Counted from the first letter of the stretch, positions 37,104 to 46,012 are shown. The stretch: DNA of 64,000 bases from Ruegeria arenilitoris (GCF_013031355.1 NZ_WPZO01000002.1:372001-436000), one strand, 5' to 3'. Made by a program: numbers and translations. Notes: generated by a model from the sequence alone, not told the origin.

Positions 37104-37708
37104 TCGAGGGGCGTGCTGCCCTGCTCGTCATAGATATTCAGAAATCCACCTTTGCTCCCCTGTCGAATGATGAAAGGGCAATTGCTCATATGCCGGGCTA
37201 CGCCGACCGTATGGCGCGCACCAAGGTGGTGATCGACAAAGCCCGCGAGGTGGGTCTTCCCGTTATCTTCGTACAGGAAATCCACCGCTCCGATCTGGTG
37301 GATATGGGGCGGGAAACAGACGGAGACGAACAGATTCACTGTCTGGAGAACAATCCGCTGACAGATCTGGCAGTAGATGAGTTGGGCATCCGGCCGGACG
37401 ACTACAGAATCCAGAAGCGCCGTTACTCAGCGTTTTATGGCACGGACCTGGAAATATTGCTGCGAGGGCTAAAGGTAAATACCCTTATTCTGACTGGCGG
37501 TCTCACTGATGTTTGCGTGCACTACACGTTTGTCGACGGGCATCAGGGTGACTATTTCTGCCGGGTAATCGAAGACTGCGTTGCGGGATCGAGCCTTGAG
37601 GCGCATCAGGCTTCGTTGAAGGCCATGGAGTATCTCCAACACGGCGCGATCCGCTCCATAGATGCGGTTCTCAGCGCAATGGAAGCTCATGCGCAACGTC
37701 ATGCTTAA
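37070..37708 (+). CDS. Isochorismatase-family cysteine hydrolase
   Basis: Product of 212 residues with the isochorismatase/nicotinamidase fold. The catalytic triad is visible: Asp in ALLVIDIQKS, Lys in IQKRRYSAF and Cys in GGLTDVCVHYT, preceded by the usual cis-peptide region. The family cleaves amide, carbamoyl or enol-ether bonds in small molecules such as nicotinamide, N-carbamoylsarcosine or biuret. The gene has a weak ribosome site (no AGGAGG) because the upstream remnant runs into it. Its stop overlaps the start of a transporter remnant. Confidence 0.88.
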   Translation: MAETRAKKHDLIEGRAALLVIDIQKSTFAPLSNDERAIAHMPGYADRMARTKVVIDKAREVGLPVIFVQEIHRSDLVDMGRETDGDEQIHCLENNPLTDLAVDELGIRPDDYRIQKRRYSAFYGTDLEILLRGLKVNTLILTGGLTDVCVHYTFVDGHQGDYFCRVIEDCVAGSSLEAHQASLKAMEYLQHGAIRSIDAVLSAMEAHAQRHA

Positions 37709-38057
37709 ACAACACAACAGCGCGGTGGCGGGTCTTGCACTCGCGGCCTCGGCGTTTCTCAGCTTCACAGGCAATTTCGCGGCATCGGTGGTGGAAAAGG
37801 CCAAGCTTTGGCAGTTTCAGGTGTGCCGAACGATGTTCGCGCAGACGATGTTGTTGGTGGCAAGCGCGATGGTTAGGCGGCCCCAGCGCCCAGCCATTCA
37901 TCATGGCATAAAGTGCTGCAATGCGGCTTCAACGATCCGGCCACTCGCCGCGCCCGCTAGACCTATGTGTTTCTCGAGGTCAGTCCTGCGGACGGAGCCG
38001 GTTTCGGTAATACTTGAACAAATGGCCTATTTTTCGGGGCTTCGATTGGCGCACTGA
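37701..38057 (+). pseudogene. Probable truncated EamA/DMT-type transporter
   Basis: The ATG at 37701 overlaps the hydrolase stop. The first ~65 residues, including AGLALAASAFLSFTGNFAAS and LWQFQVCRTMFAQTMLLVAS then MVRRPQRP, look like helices 1-2 of a DMT-superfamily exporter. After ~37890 the sequence turns Cys/Arg-rich and non-membrane-like until the stop, so most of the protein is lost. The overlap suggests an original hydrolase-transporter operon. The assignment rests on pattern only. Confidence 0.4.
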
Positions 38058-38059
38058 CA

Positions 38060-38938
38060 TCAAATCGACATCAGCCACTTTTTGAAAATTCTCACGGTGA
38101 CCCGCTCTTGGTCGCCGGGTCGACAGACGAAGTAGAGCCCACGATCCAATGGAACACTGCTTTCATCAAGGCGGATCAGCCGACCAAGTTCCAAATCTCT
38201 TGCCGCCAGCAGATGTCGCGCCAGCGCTACGCCTTGTCCGTCAATTGCGGCCTCCAAGAGCACGGCACTGTCCACATATTTGATGCTCTGCGAATTGATC
38301 CGATCAGCACTCAACCCAACTTGCGCGGCCCAGCTTTCCCATCCGACGTTGAAGGCATCGTGCAATAAGGGGAGATCCGCAATGTCTGTGGCGCGCATTG
38401 GCAGCTGTGTTCTCTCAACAAGGGAAGGCGCGGCCACGACGACCAACTCCTCTTGTCTTATTTGCTCATGATAAAGCCCGTCCCAACCCGGTTTCCCAAA
38501 ACGCAGGGCCACGTCGACCTCGGACGCATCAAAATCTGCAAAGGCATCATTTGTGTCGAGCAACAAAGCGATACCCGGATGTTCTTTCTGGAAAGAACTG
38601 AGTAGCGGCACAAGCCATTTGAGCGCCAGCGATGTGGACAATGACACTGTAATCGATTGGCGGTGATGTAAGCGCTTCACCTCCGCTACACCCAACTGTA
38701 GTGCCGAAAATGCCCCGCGCGTTGATTGATGCAGGCGCTCCCCGGCTTTGGTCAATTCGACGCCATTGGGGCGGCGATGAAAGAGTGTCGCCCCAAGATG
38801 CACTTCCAGCAACTTGATTTGCCGACTGACTGCTCCGTGGGTGACGTTCAGCACATCCGCGGCCTTAGTCAGGCTGGAGTGGTTTGCAGTTTCGTCAAAG
38901 GCCTGAAGGGCGCGAAGGTGTCTGAGGTTTTCTGCCAT
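38060..38938 (-). CDS. LysR-type transcriptional regulator (GcvA-like)
   Basis: Product of 292 residues: HTH with LRALQAFDETANHSSLTKAA and VTHGAVSRQIKLLEVHLGATLF, then a substrate-binding-like domain containing STSLALKWLVPLLSSFQKEH, typical of the GcvA subgroup. It is divergent from the SDR gene at 39057. The intervening ~118 bp contain an 18/19-bp direct repeat that is a candidate binding site. The effector is unknown; control of the SDR gene is the usual arrangement and likely here. Confidence 0.92.
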   Translation of the reverse strand: MAENLRHLRALQAFDETANHSSLTKAADVLNVTHGAVSRQIKLLEVHLGATLFHRRPNGVELTKAGERLHQSTRGAFSALQLGVAEVKRLHHRQSITVSLSTSLALKWLVPLLSSFQKEHPGIALLLDTNDAFADFDASEVDVALRFGKPGWDGLYHEQIRQEELVVVAAPSLVERTQLPMRATDIADLPLLHDAFNVGWESWAAQVGLSADRINSQSIKYVDSAVLLEAAIDGQGVALARHLLAARDLELGRLIRLDESSVPLDRGLYFVCRPGDQERVTVRIFKKWLMSI

Positions 38939-38941
38939 GTG

Positions 38942-39034
38942 AGAAAACCTAACAGCTATGCTCCAAAAACTCGATAGGTGCCCTCAATTCTTCGGGCTTA
39001 CACTGACTCGAAATCAGAAAACCTCACAAGCTAT
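38942..39034. promoter_or_regulatory. Pair of direct repeats in the LysR/SDR divergent promoter
   Basis: AGAAAACCTAACAGCTAT at 38942-38959 recurs as AGAAAACCTCACAAGCTAT at 39016-39034, 74 bp apart start to start. The first copy abuts the LysR start codon and the second lies ~22 bp before the SDR start, so both promoters are covered. Candidate regulator-binding or mRNA-leader elements. Confidence 0.5.
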
Positions 39035-39056
39035 CTGCCTGAAGAAAGGAAACACC

Positions 39057-39806
39057 ATGCCCGAGGTCAAGGTCGCACTCATGACAGGAACAGGACAGGG
39101 CATCGGCCGGGGTTGCGCCATTGAAATGGCTAAGGCTGGCTACAAGGTCTCGCTAATGTCCCCGTCCAATCGCTCGGTCGAACTCGCAGAGGAGCTTGGA
39201 GGCATCGGCCGCCGCGGCTCTGTGCTGGACGTCGATGATTTGCAAGCGATGATTGACGACACCATAAGCAAATACGGGCGGATTGATGCCATCGTCAGCA
39301 ATATGGGGCACGGCGGAACAGTGCCGGAGGCCATCAAGACAGTTGGGTTCGATCCTGACTTTGACGGGCCGTTATTGGAGCTCAGTGACGAATTGTGGCA
39401 CGAAAGTCTGGACATGTATGTGCTGAACGTTGTGAAGATTGCCCGTATCGTCACGCCAATTCTGATCGAACAAGGCGGGGGGGCTTTCGTCAACATCTCG
39501 TCCATGAATGCAATCGAGCCACGTGCACCATATCCCATGAGCATGCTGCGCGGCGCTCTGCACAGTTTCTCCAAGCTTTTTGGGGATCGCTATGCGCGGC
39601 ACAACATTCGCATGAACAACCTGCTCCCTGGGTTCTGCGAGAATGTGAACCTGTCCGAACAGGCCCGTCGGGAAATTCCTGCTCAGCGGCCAGCAACTTT
39701 CGAGGAAATTGGACAAGCTTGCGTGTTTCTCGCCAGCGATGGAGCCCGATATATCAACGGGCAGAGTATTCTGTCCGACGGCGGAATGAACCGCGCGGTA
39801 CGATAG
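39057..39806 (+). CDS. Atypical SDR-family oxidoreductase lacking the YxxxK motif
   Basis: Product of 249 residues with the Rossmann glycine motif TGTGQGIGRG and the structural NMGHGG (usual NNAG). The catalytic Ser is in NISSMNAIEP. Where YxxxK is expected the sequence reads YPMSMLRGALHSFSKLF: no Lys at the normal spacing, with an Arg two residues further on. This pattern fits a divergent SDR subgroup, and normal proton-relay chemistry is doubtful. ATG 39057 follows AAAGGA. Regulated probably by the divergent LysR gene. An ectoine-synthase-like remnant follows directly. Confidence 0.85.
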   Translation: MPEVKVALMTGTGQGIGRGCAIEMAKAGYKVSLMSPSNRSVELAEELGGIGRRGSVLDVDDLQAMIDDTISKYGRIDAIVSNMGHGGTVPEAIKTVGFDPDFDGPLLELSDELWHESLDMYVLNVVKIARIVTPILIEQGGGAFVNISSMNAIEPRAPYPMSMLRGALHSFSKLFGDRYARHNIRMNNLLPGFCENVNLSEQARREIPAQRPATFEEIGQACVFLASDGARYINGQSILSDGGMNRAVR

Positions 39807-39823
39807 AAACGAGGCGGTGAAGA

Positions 39824-40022
39824 ATGATTGTTACGGCGTTCAAGGGTATCCTTTGCACGGATCGGGACGTCTCTGGCCTGGAGTCGAAAAGCGGCAGGTT
39901 GCTGCCTGCCTCTGATGGAATGGGGGTTTCGATTACGGATACGATCATCAAAAAGGGTGTGGAGCTACTGTATTGAGGGCAAGGTAATACCTGAGCAACC
40001 CAACCATTCATTCGGCGCGTAG
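39824..40022 (+). pseudogene. Remnant resembling ectoine synthase (EctC-like) N-terminus
   Basis: The frame from 39824 reads MIVTAFKGILCTDRDVSG, then RLLPASDGMGVSITDTIIKK, and stops at 39976. EctC-type proteins begin MIV...GTDRDV...W.S.RLLLADDGMGFS.HDT. After a frameshift the overlapping frame gives YCIEGKVIPEQ, matching the EctC segment YCIEGEGE. About ten residues between the two blocks are missing and the rest of the cupin is absent. It is a truncated, frameshifted gene behind the SDR. 40023-40387 holds no other gene I can support. Confidence 0.5.
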
Positions 40023-40387
40023 CAATGGGTAACAAGGGCTCATTGCAGACCTCGGATGCGCTGCAGCAGCAGGCCGAAAAACCAACCTCTTTCAGATAAG
40101 GACAGCCCAGAGCCGACCATGGGCATAGTCTTTGATCATTGCAGTCGCAGTCCGGACATTCACCGCGCAAGAAAATTCATCAGGTGAGCCGAGACACAAA
40201 GTTACCGTTAGCTATTTGTGAATTGATGTCAGAATGGATCAAAAGCCATCCTAGGAAGCGTGAAACGACGCATCTGTCAGCAATTGAAGTTGCAAAGCGC
40301 GAAGAGAGCATTGTCGAGCTATAGGGTTGAATGACAAGCTAGAGAGCGCCCTGTTGCTATGATTATCGGGTCAAAAAGGTGGCAAAT

Positions 40388-40421
40388 CCCGGCACGCAAT
40401 TCTGATTGGCTGCGTGCCGGG
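40388..40421 (-). terminator. Hairpin ending the TRAP/agmatinase operon
   Basis: CCCGGCACGCA and TGCGTGCCGGG form a perfect 11-bp stem 42 bp past the agmatinase stop. On the minus strand CCTTTTT follows after ~9 nt, so termination is likely although the T-run is not adjacent. Confidence 0.65.
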
Positions 40422-40462
40422 GTATCAGGACATCCGAGATGATGAATGCCTGGGGAGGGAAG

Positions 40463-41428
40463 TCACTTTCTGTTGTGAAAGATAAATCCGATGAAGTTCA
40501 GCAGCAGCTGGGCGGCCAGAATCTGTGTGCTCTCGGTCGGGTCATAGGCCGGGGCGACCTCGACCAGATCGATGCCCACCACGTCGCCGCGCTTGGTCAG
40601 GCCCTGAACGATTTCCAGCACATCGTAATACTGGAATCCGCCGTGACTGGGCGTGCCGGTGCCGGGCGCGATCGAAGGGCAGAAGGCGTCGATGTCGATA
40701 GTCACATAGTAACGCGCGCCTTCGGGGATGCGGTTTAGAACGCCATCTGCTCCCAGCTTGCGCACCTGTCGCACAGACAGAATGTCCGATCCGCGTGCGC
40801 GTGCATCGTCATATCCTTCTTTCGCAGTCGAGGACACGTTGCGGATTCCCAGCTGGGTCATGCCCGAGACATAGTCTTTCTCGATGGCGCGCCGCATAGG
40901 GTTGCCGTGGCCCACGGTGACGCCTTTGCGCTCATCTACGAAATCCAAATGCGCGTCGATCTGGATCACATGGATCGGGCCGTTCTTGGCGCAATCCTCG
41001 GCATAGGCGTTGATGCAGGGGATGTTGACCGAATGATCGCCACCGATGGTGACGGGGATGGCACCGGCATCGAGGATCTTTTTGACCCCGTATTCGATGT
41101 TGGCGTGGCTTTCTTCGGTTTTGGTATGGATGATATCCGCGTCCCCGATGTCGACGATGCGTACGTCGCTGCCCAGATAGGTTGCGTCGTCCTCGTGATC
41201 GTAGGCACCCGCATGACCAAAGCTGAACAGGGTCGAGGCCTCGCGCACCGAACGCGGGCCAAACCGCGCGCCCGGGCGGTACTGGCAGCCGAAATCGAAC
41301 GGTGCGCCGAGGATCGCCACGTCTGCGTCGATCTCGTCCCAGTTCTCGACATAGGGTTTCTTGCCAAAGGTCGAGATGCCGACAAAGGGCAGGTTCAGAC
41401 GACCAGCTTCATAACCATGTCCCGACAT
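40463..41428 (-). CDS. Agmatinase-family ureohydrolase
   Basis: Manganese enzyme of 321 residues that removes urea from a guanidino compound. Metal-binding motifs are intact: GGDHSV, DAHLDFVD and IDIDAFCPSIAPGTGTPSHGG. The sequence fits the agmatinase/guanidinobutyrase branch, and the exact substrate cannot be fixed. It is the last gene of a minus-strand operon with a TRAP transporter, 22 bp behind the large permease gene and with a GGAGAA ribosome site. The context implies uptake of the guanidino substrate (for example agmatine, guanidinobutyrate or guanidinopropionate) and hydrolysis inside the cell, probably for nitrogen. Confidence 0.9.
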   Translation of the reverse strand: MSGHGYEAGRLNLPFVGISTFGKKPYVENWDEIDADVAILGAPFDFGCQYRPGARFGPRSVREASTLFSFGHAGAYDHEDDATYLGSDVRIVDIGDADIIHTKTEESHANIEYGVKKILDAGAIPVTIGGDHSVNIPCINAYAEDCAKNGPIHVIQIDAHLDFVDERKGVTVGHGNPMRRAIEKDYVSGMTQLGIRNVSSTAKEGYDDARARGSDILSVRQVRKLGADGVLNRIPEGARYYVTIDIDAFCPSIAPGTGTPSHGGFQYYDVLEIVQGLTKRGDVVGIDLVEVAPAYDPTESTQILAAQLLLNFIGFIFHNRK

Positions 41429-41450
41429 GATTTTCTCCGTTTCTTAGGGT

Positions 41451-42731
41451 TTATCGGTAAGCCAGTTCCGGCAGGAACAGGGCGATTTGTGGGAATGCCA
41501 TCAGCAGCCCGGTCACGATCAGCAGGATGATCAGGAAGGGCGGTACCCCGCGCACGACTTCGACAAAGGGCCGCCGGAAAACCGCGATGGCGGTGAACAG
41601 ATTGCAGCCGAAGGGTGGGGTTGCGGCGCCGATGGCGACTTGCAGCGTGATCAGAACGCCGACCAGAACCGGGTCTAGCCCGCTGGCCTTGATCATGGGC
41701 GCAAAGATCGGAACTAGGATCAGGATGACCACAATCGAGTCCACGAACATGCAGCCCACAAAGAAGGCTACGTTGATCGCCAGCAACACCATCAGCGGAC
41801 TGGCGCTTTCCAGACCCAGCGCTGCAATGATGGTTTGCGGCACCTGCGCAAAACTGAGCGTCCAGCTGAAAGCCGCTCCTGCCGCGATCAGGATAAACAC
41901 GACCGAGGTGATGGCTCCGGTGGACAGGGCGATGTCGAACAGGTCTTTCACCTTGATCGAGCGGAAGATCGCGACCTCAAGGATGACCGCATAAAGCACA
42001 CAGATCGCGGCTGCTTCGGTCGGGGAAAAGACGCCCCCATAAATGCCGCCCACGATGATGGCCGGGAAACCCATTGGCCACAGCGCCTTGCGCAGGGCGG
42101 TAAAGCGCTGCCCCCATCCTTCACGCGGCAGCACGGGGATGTCGTGGCGATAGGCGTAGACCATGCAATAGGCCGAGAACAGGACGACAATCAGCAGCCC
42201 CGGCAGGATGCCCGCGATGAACAGTTGTGAGATCGAAGTGCCCGAAACAACGCCATAGATGATCATGCCGATGGAGGGCGGGATCAGATAGGCCAGGTCC
42301 GCAGCGTTCACGATCAGACCGATCGAGAAACTGTCGCTATAGCCCGATTTCAGCATCCGGGGTCGCATGGCCCCACCAATGGCCACCACGGTCGCCTGGG
42401 TCGAGCCACACACCGCACCAAACAGCGCACAGGCTGAAGTAACCGAGATGGCCAGACCACCTTTGATGTGACCCATGAAACTCATCACAAGGTCGATCAA
42501 CCGGTTTGCCGAATGTCCGCGTGTGATGATGTCAGCGGCCAGAATGAACATCGGCACTGCAATCAGCGCGGCTGGTTTAACACCCCCGATCATCTGTTGG
42601 ATCAGGATCTGCATGTTCATCGTGGGGAAATAGACAAGGAACCCCAATACCGCTGCCGAAATCAGCGGCATTTTCATCGGAAACCCTGCCAGCAGCAGGA
42701 TGATCATGACGGCTAGCATCAACTCGGTCAT
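41451..42731 (-). CDS. dctM: TRAP transporter large permease (DctM)
   Basis: Inner-membrane protein of 426 residues with ~12 hydrophobic segments. It has the DctM signature regions: the N-terminal MIILLLAGFPMKMPL, GSTQATVVAIGGAMRPRM in the middle, and IRxATPPFG-like IGAATPPFGCNLF near the C-terminus. It catalyses sodium-coupled transport with substrate delivered by DctP. The start overlaps the dctQ stop by one base (TAATG). Specificity is set by the binding protein; the agmatinase-family gene behind it suggests a guanidino compound. Confidence 0.94.
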   Translation of the reverse strand: MTELMLAVMIILLLAGFPMKMPLISAAVLGFLVYFPTMNMQILIQQMIGGVKPAALIAVPMFILAADIITRGHSANRLIDLVMSFMGHIKGGLAISVTSACALFGAVCGSTQATVVAIGGAMRPRMLKSGYSDSFSIGLIVNAADLAYLIPPSIGMIIYGVVSGTSISQLFIAGILPGLLIVVLFSAYCMVYAYRHDIPVLPREGWGQRFTALRKALWPMGFPAIIVGGIYGGVFSPTEAAAICVLYAVILEVAIFRSIKVKDLFDIALSTGAITSVVFILIAAGAAFSWTLSFAQVPQTIIAALGLESASPLMVLLAINVAFFVGCMFVDSIVVILILVPIFAPMIKASGLDPVLVGVLITLQVAIGAATPPFGCNLFTAIAVFRRPFVEVVRGVPPFLIILLIVTGLLMAFPQIALFLPELAYR

Positions 42732-43333
42732 TATTCTGCCTCCGCGGAGTCTTCGAATTTCTTGATGGCTGCTGCTGTTTCGGGATCTTCGTAACTGTCG
42801 ACTTCGAGATACGAGACATAGACCTCTTCCTCGGCGAAGTTCAAGTTACGGATCGCGGTCAACAGATATTGAAATGAAGCCAGCGCCAGGCCGACCACGA
42901 CCCAGACATAGGTCAGGTACAGCGGCAGCTGCAGCGCCGGGGTGATGCGCCCTCGGGCGGCGACTTTTTGAACGTATTCCAGCGCGTACCAGGCCAATAC
43001 CGCCATGACGACGGCTGTTGTAGCGGCAATAACGACCATCAGGGCCTTGCGCATCTTGATCGGCAGCGCGTCATAGATCGCTGACATTCGGATATGGATG
43101 CCCTTGCGAGTGGCATAGCCCAGCCCCATGAAGGTGACGATGACGATCAGGAACTCGTTCAGTTCCTCGGAAAAATAGATGGACTGGCTTAACACGTACC
43201 GCCCAAAGACATTGGCGATCGTGTTTACGGCCATCAGGATGATCCCCCAGCCCAGGATCCAGACTTCGATCCGTCCGATGACAGCATCGATCTTTCCCAA
43301 GAAGCCGAAAGGAGTGGCAGTACCGTTTTCCAT
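42731..43333 (-). CDS. dctQ: TRAP transporter small permease (DctQ)
   Basis: Product of 200 residues with four transmembrane helices, the standard DctQ plan, including GRYVLSQSIYFSEELNEFL and MGLGYATRKGIHIRM. The C-terminus is acidic and cytoplasmic. The ATG at 43333 has GGGGGG 5 bp upstream and is preferred over an in-frame Met 11 codons earlier. Middle gene of the transporter operon: binding protein upstream, large permease overlapping downstream. Confidence 0.92.
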   Translation of the reverse strand: MENGTATPFGFLGKIDAVIGRIEVWILGWGIILMAVNTIANVFGRYVLSQSIYFSEELNEFLIVIVTFMGLGYATRKGIHIRMSAIYDALPIKMRKALMVVIAATTAVVMAVLAWYALEYVQKVAARGRITPALQLPLYLTYVWVVVGLALASFQYLLTAIRNLNFAEEEVYVSYLEVDSYEDPETAAAIKKFEDSAEAE

Positions 43334-43404
43334 GGTGTCCCCCCTTTTTGAAAGCCTCACGCGCAAGACGCGTGAGGAAGTTTTACGTGAGTGGTTGGGA
43401 GGGA

Positions 43405-44421
43405 TCAGTTACCCGACAGTTCCGCCTGCAGCGCGTCCAGCAGCTCTTGCCCACGAGGGCCAACGGTTTCGACATAGGTCGCCGAAGTGCCGGTGCTGCG
43501 CTCGCGGAACGCGTCGCGCTCTTCTTCGTTCAGGACGACCAGACCGATGTCAGGCTTGGCTTCCTTGATGATGTCCAACCGCTGTTGGTTGAAGTCGGTG
43601 ACAACGCCGTCGATGAAGCCGGTCATGTCGGCCATGGTATCATGCACCAGCTGCTGACGGTCGGGGCTGAGGGTCTCGAACCAGTCGGAACCGGCAACAA
43701 CTGTGGTGACAAGCTCCTGCTCGCCGGCCCAGATCAGGTGGCTGGTGACTTCGTAGAACTTCATCTCTTCGATGGTCGGGATCGGGTTGACCTGACCGTC
43801 GATGGCACCCAGCTGCAATGCGCCGAACACTTCGCCAAACGGCAGCGGGGTCGGGCTGGCACCCATGTTGTTGTAGGTTTCCACCAAAATTGGCGAGACC
43901 ATGACGCGCATTTTGAAGTTGTCGAAATCTTCGGGGGTGCGGATTTCACGGTTGGTGGTCCAGACCTGGGGGCCTTCGGAATACATGGTCAGAACTTCCA
44001 GACCACGCTTGCGGAAATCCTCGTTCAGCGGTCCATAGATGGTTTCCGAGCTGCTCAGGATGTTCGAGATCGCCGCCGGGTCGGAAGGCAGCAGGTAGGG
44101 CAGCAGGAAGACCTGGCTTTCCGGTACAACGGTGCCCAAGTTGCCGATCGAGACGTTGGTGAGCTGGATAACGCCATCGGCGGCCTGTTCGACCGTTTCG
44201 GTGGGTGTCCCTAGCGTGCCCATCGGATAAACGGTGACGGTCACTTCGCCGTCCGTGGCCGCCTCGATGCGCGATTTGAACTCTTGCGCGTAGGCGTCCA
44301 TGATCGAGCCCGGAATTTCTTCGATGGCGAATTTCCAATCCTCGGCCAGAGCGGCGAGTGGTGCCAGCCCCAACAGCGCAACGGCTGCGGTTGTCTTCAT
44401 TGTGTTGAAAGAGAATGTCAC
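43405..44421 (-). CDS. dctP: TRAP transporter substrate-binding protein (DctP)
   Basis: Periplasmic binding protein of 338 residues that captures the substrate. The signal peptide is MTFSFNTMKTTAAVALLGLA with cleavage near LAALA. The mature part has DctP motifs: FKSRIEAATDGEVTVTVYP, GLEVLTMYSEGPQVWTTNREIRTPEDF (in pieces) and the selectivity Arg in FKMRVMVSPI. The GTG at 44421 is chosen because GGGAGG sits 8 bp upstream; the ATG at 44400 has no such site. Upstream in-frame codons run into the divergent promoter. First gene of the transporter/agmatinase operon, facing a LysR gene. Confidence 0.92.
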   Translation of the reverse strand: MTFSFNTMKTTAAVALLGLAPLAALAEDWKFAIEEIPGSIMDAYAQEFKSRIEAATDGEVTVTVYPMGTLGTPTETVEQAADGVIQLTNVSIGNLGTVVPESQVFLLPYLLPSDPAAISNILSSSETIYGPLNEDFRKRGLEVLTMYSEGPQVWTTNREIRTPEDFDNFKMRVMVSPILVETYNNMGASPTPLPFGEVFGALQLGAIDGQVNPIPTIEEMKFYEVTSHLIWAGEQELVTTVVAGSDWFETLSPDRQQLVHDTMADMTGFIDGVVTDFNQQRLDIIKEAKPDIGLVVLNEEERDAFRERSTGTSATYVETVGPRGQELLDALQAELSGN

Positions 44422-44510
44422 GCGAATGTCCTCCCATTTCGCTAAGTCGTCACTTCTGGGAAGGATCACATCATGAGTTGTTTCATGAAAAAATACTATT
44501 TTAGCAATGT

Positions 44511-44538
44511 TCACATAAAAAATATTCGTGTAATGTGA
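44511..44538. promoter_or_regulatory. Inverted repeat in the dctP/LysR divergent promoter
   Basis: TCACAT and ATGTGA separated by 16 bp in an AT-rich stretch between dctP and the LysR gene. It is a weak dyad but well placed to be a regulator site. A further TCATGA pair lies at 44471-44488. Confidence 0.35.
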
Positions 44539-44555
44539 TTGGGGAGGATTGATCT

Positions 44556-45455
44556 TTGAAACTGCTGAGAAATACGCTTCTTGAAACATTTGTGGCCGTC
44601 GTTGATTGCGGCGGCTTCACGGATGCACAATTTGCGTTGGGTATCACGCAATCCGCCATCAGCATCCGAATCCGCGACCTGGAAGCGGCGCTTGGCTACC
44701 GCGTGTGTGAGCGGGGACGCGGTGGCTTTCGCCTTACGGAGCGCGGAGAGATAGCCTATGCCAAGGCAAGAGATATCCTGCGCAACGCACGCGATTTCGA
44801 CGCAGAACTTCTGGAACTTCGGGACGTCACGACTGGTGATCTGCGGATTGGTGTCGTGGATGCCGTCAACACACTTTCCGATCTGAATTTTGGGAAGTCG
44901 CTAAAACAGTTCCTGAACCGGCCAAACGACGTTCGTTTGGAAATCGTTGTCGCCTCGCCGACAGAACTGACACAACGGTTGATCACCGGCGAATTGCATG
45001 TCGCGATTGCGCCGTTCCGAAATCAGGTTGCCGATCTGACCTACACCAAATTGTGCCAGGAAGAGCACAGGCTCTATTGCGGCCGCGACCACCCGTTATT
45101 CGCTTTGCCCAATGACAAGATCGATCTCGACGTCATCTCGGGGTATCAGATATGTCAACGTTCCTACAGCATGCTGGTATCACCAGAGCTTCAATCCACT
45201 GATCCGAAGGCCGTCGTGGCAAACATGGAAGCTATGGCGACGCTTATTGAAACCGGGCACTACCTTGGGCCACTGCCGGTCCACTTCGTGGAAAGCAGAT
45301 CGCAGAGTGGGAGACTTCGGGAACTGGCTCCGGACAGGCTGCACTGGACCTCCACTTTTTACCTTGCGACCCGCACAACAAACCTGCACAGGCGGGCTGT
45401 CGAGCTGTTTGTTGAGGATGTGCTTGAGTCCTGCGGGGCGCGCACTGGACTATGA
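44556..45455 (+). CDS. LysR-type regulator, probable controller of the TRAP/agmatinase operon
   Basis: Product of 299 residues. The HTH reads LLETFVAVVDCGGFTDAQFAL and TQSAISIRIRDLEAALGYRV, and the effector domain begins DLRIGVVDAVNTLSDLNF. The start is TTG at 44556: GGGGAGGA lies 7 bp upstream and no ATG is available nearby. Divergent from dctP with ~134 bp between, the classic LysR arrangement, so sensing the guanidino substrate or its product is likely. It is not closely similar to the other LysR genes in the window. Confidence 0.9.
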   Translation: MKLLRNTLLETFVAVVDCGGFTDAQFALGITQSAISIRIRDLEAALGYRVCERGRGGFRLTERGEIAYAKARDILRNARDFDAELLELRDVTTGDLRIGVVDAVNTLSDLNFGKSLKQFLNRPNDVRLEIVVASPTELTQRLITGELHVAIAPFRNQVADLTYTKLCQEEHRLYCGRDHPLFALPNDKIDLDVISGYQICQRSYSMLVSPELQSTDPKAVVANMEAMATLIETGHYLGPLPVHFVESRSQSGRLRELAPDRLHWTSTFYLATRTTNLHRRAVELFVEDVLESCGARTGL

Positions 45456-46012
45456 AATAGCTGATATCAGGAGGTGATCTTTAAGTGCCATCGATTGGCG
45501 TCAGTTTCGAGGTGTTTTACTGCCATTAAAAATACGTCGCAGTATTCGGTGACTTGGGTTCATTGCTGGTATCGGAGCAAGCGCAACATCTTGTCGGCAA
45601 ATCCGTCTCGCTCAGATAAGAACGGCCCAAAGTTGCCGTCCAAAGCCTTCGAGCCTTCTGTATTGCAGCTTTCCCAGACCAGTCATTCGCGTACGGCGAT
45701 GCTTTCTTTCAAAGTGTGAATAACAGATATGTGCGGAACCAATTTGGCACTTGCGCGCAGAATTTCCGCAAAACTGTCAGAAACGAAGCGTCATTCGGCC
45801 GGAGCCGTACAGCTTCGCACATCGCTTTCACCGTAAGTTCAGGCTGCCGGGTCGGAAACGCAATCAACCCGGCATCTGATGAAAATGTGCGTGGCCAGGT
45901 GCCGCCCGGACGATCTCAGAAAATAGCGTCTAGGCAGGTTGCAATTTCCCATTCTGAAAGGGCGACATGCCAATAAGAAAGGCGTCGTCAATTGGTTTTT
46001 GTTTGACGTGCG
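45456..46012. other. Intergenic stretch without an intact gene
   Basis: The minus strand from about 45890 to 45716 reads GLIAFPTRQPELTVKAMCEA then VRLRPNDASFLTVL, a protein-like tail of a helical (TPR-like) protein that lacks a start; I treat it as a remnant of unknown origin. A CAGATAAGaACgGCCCA segment near 45614 resembles one near 40097 and may be a dispersed intergenic repeat. Confidence 0.3.

Noticed and set aside
43348-44214. Plus-strand frame of 288 codons opposite dctP
   Set aside because: Antisense to the binding protein; composition is that of a shadow frame.
40080-45640. Similar CAGATAAG..CGGCCCA-type segments near 40097 and 45614 as a mobile element
   Set aside because: Only ~20-30 bp are alike with several mismatches and no terminal repeats or transposase; at most a dispersed intergenic repeat.
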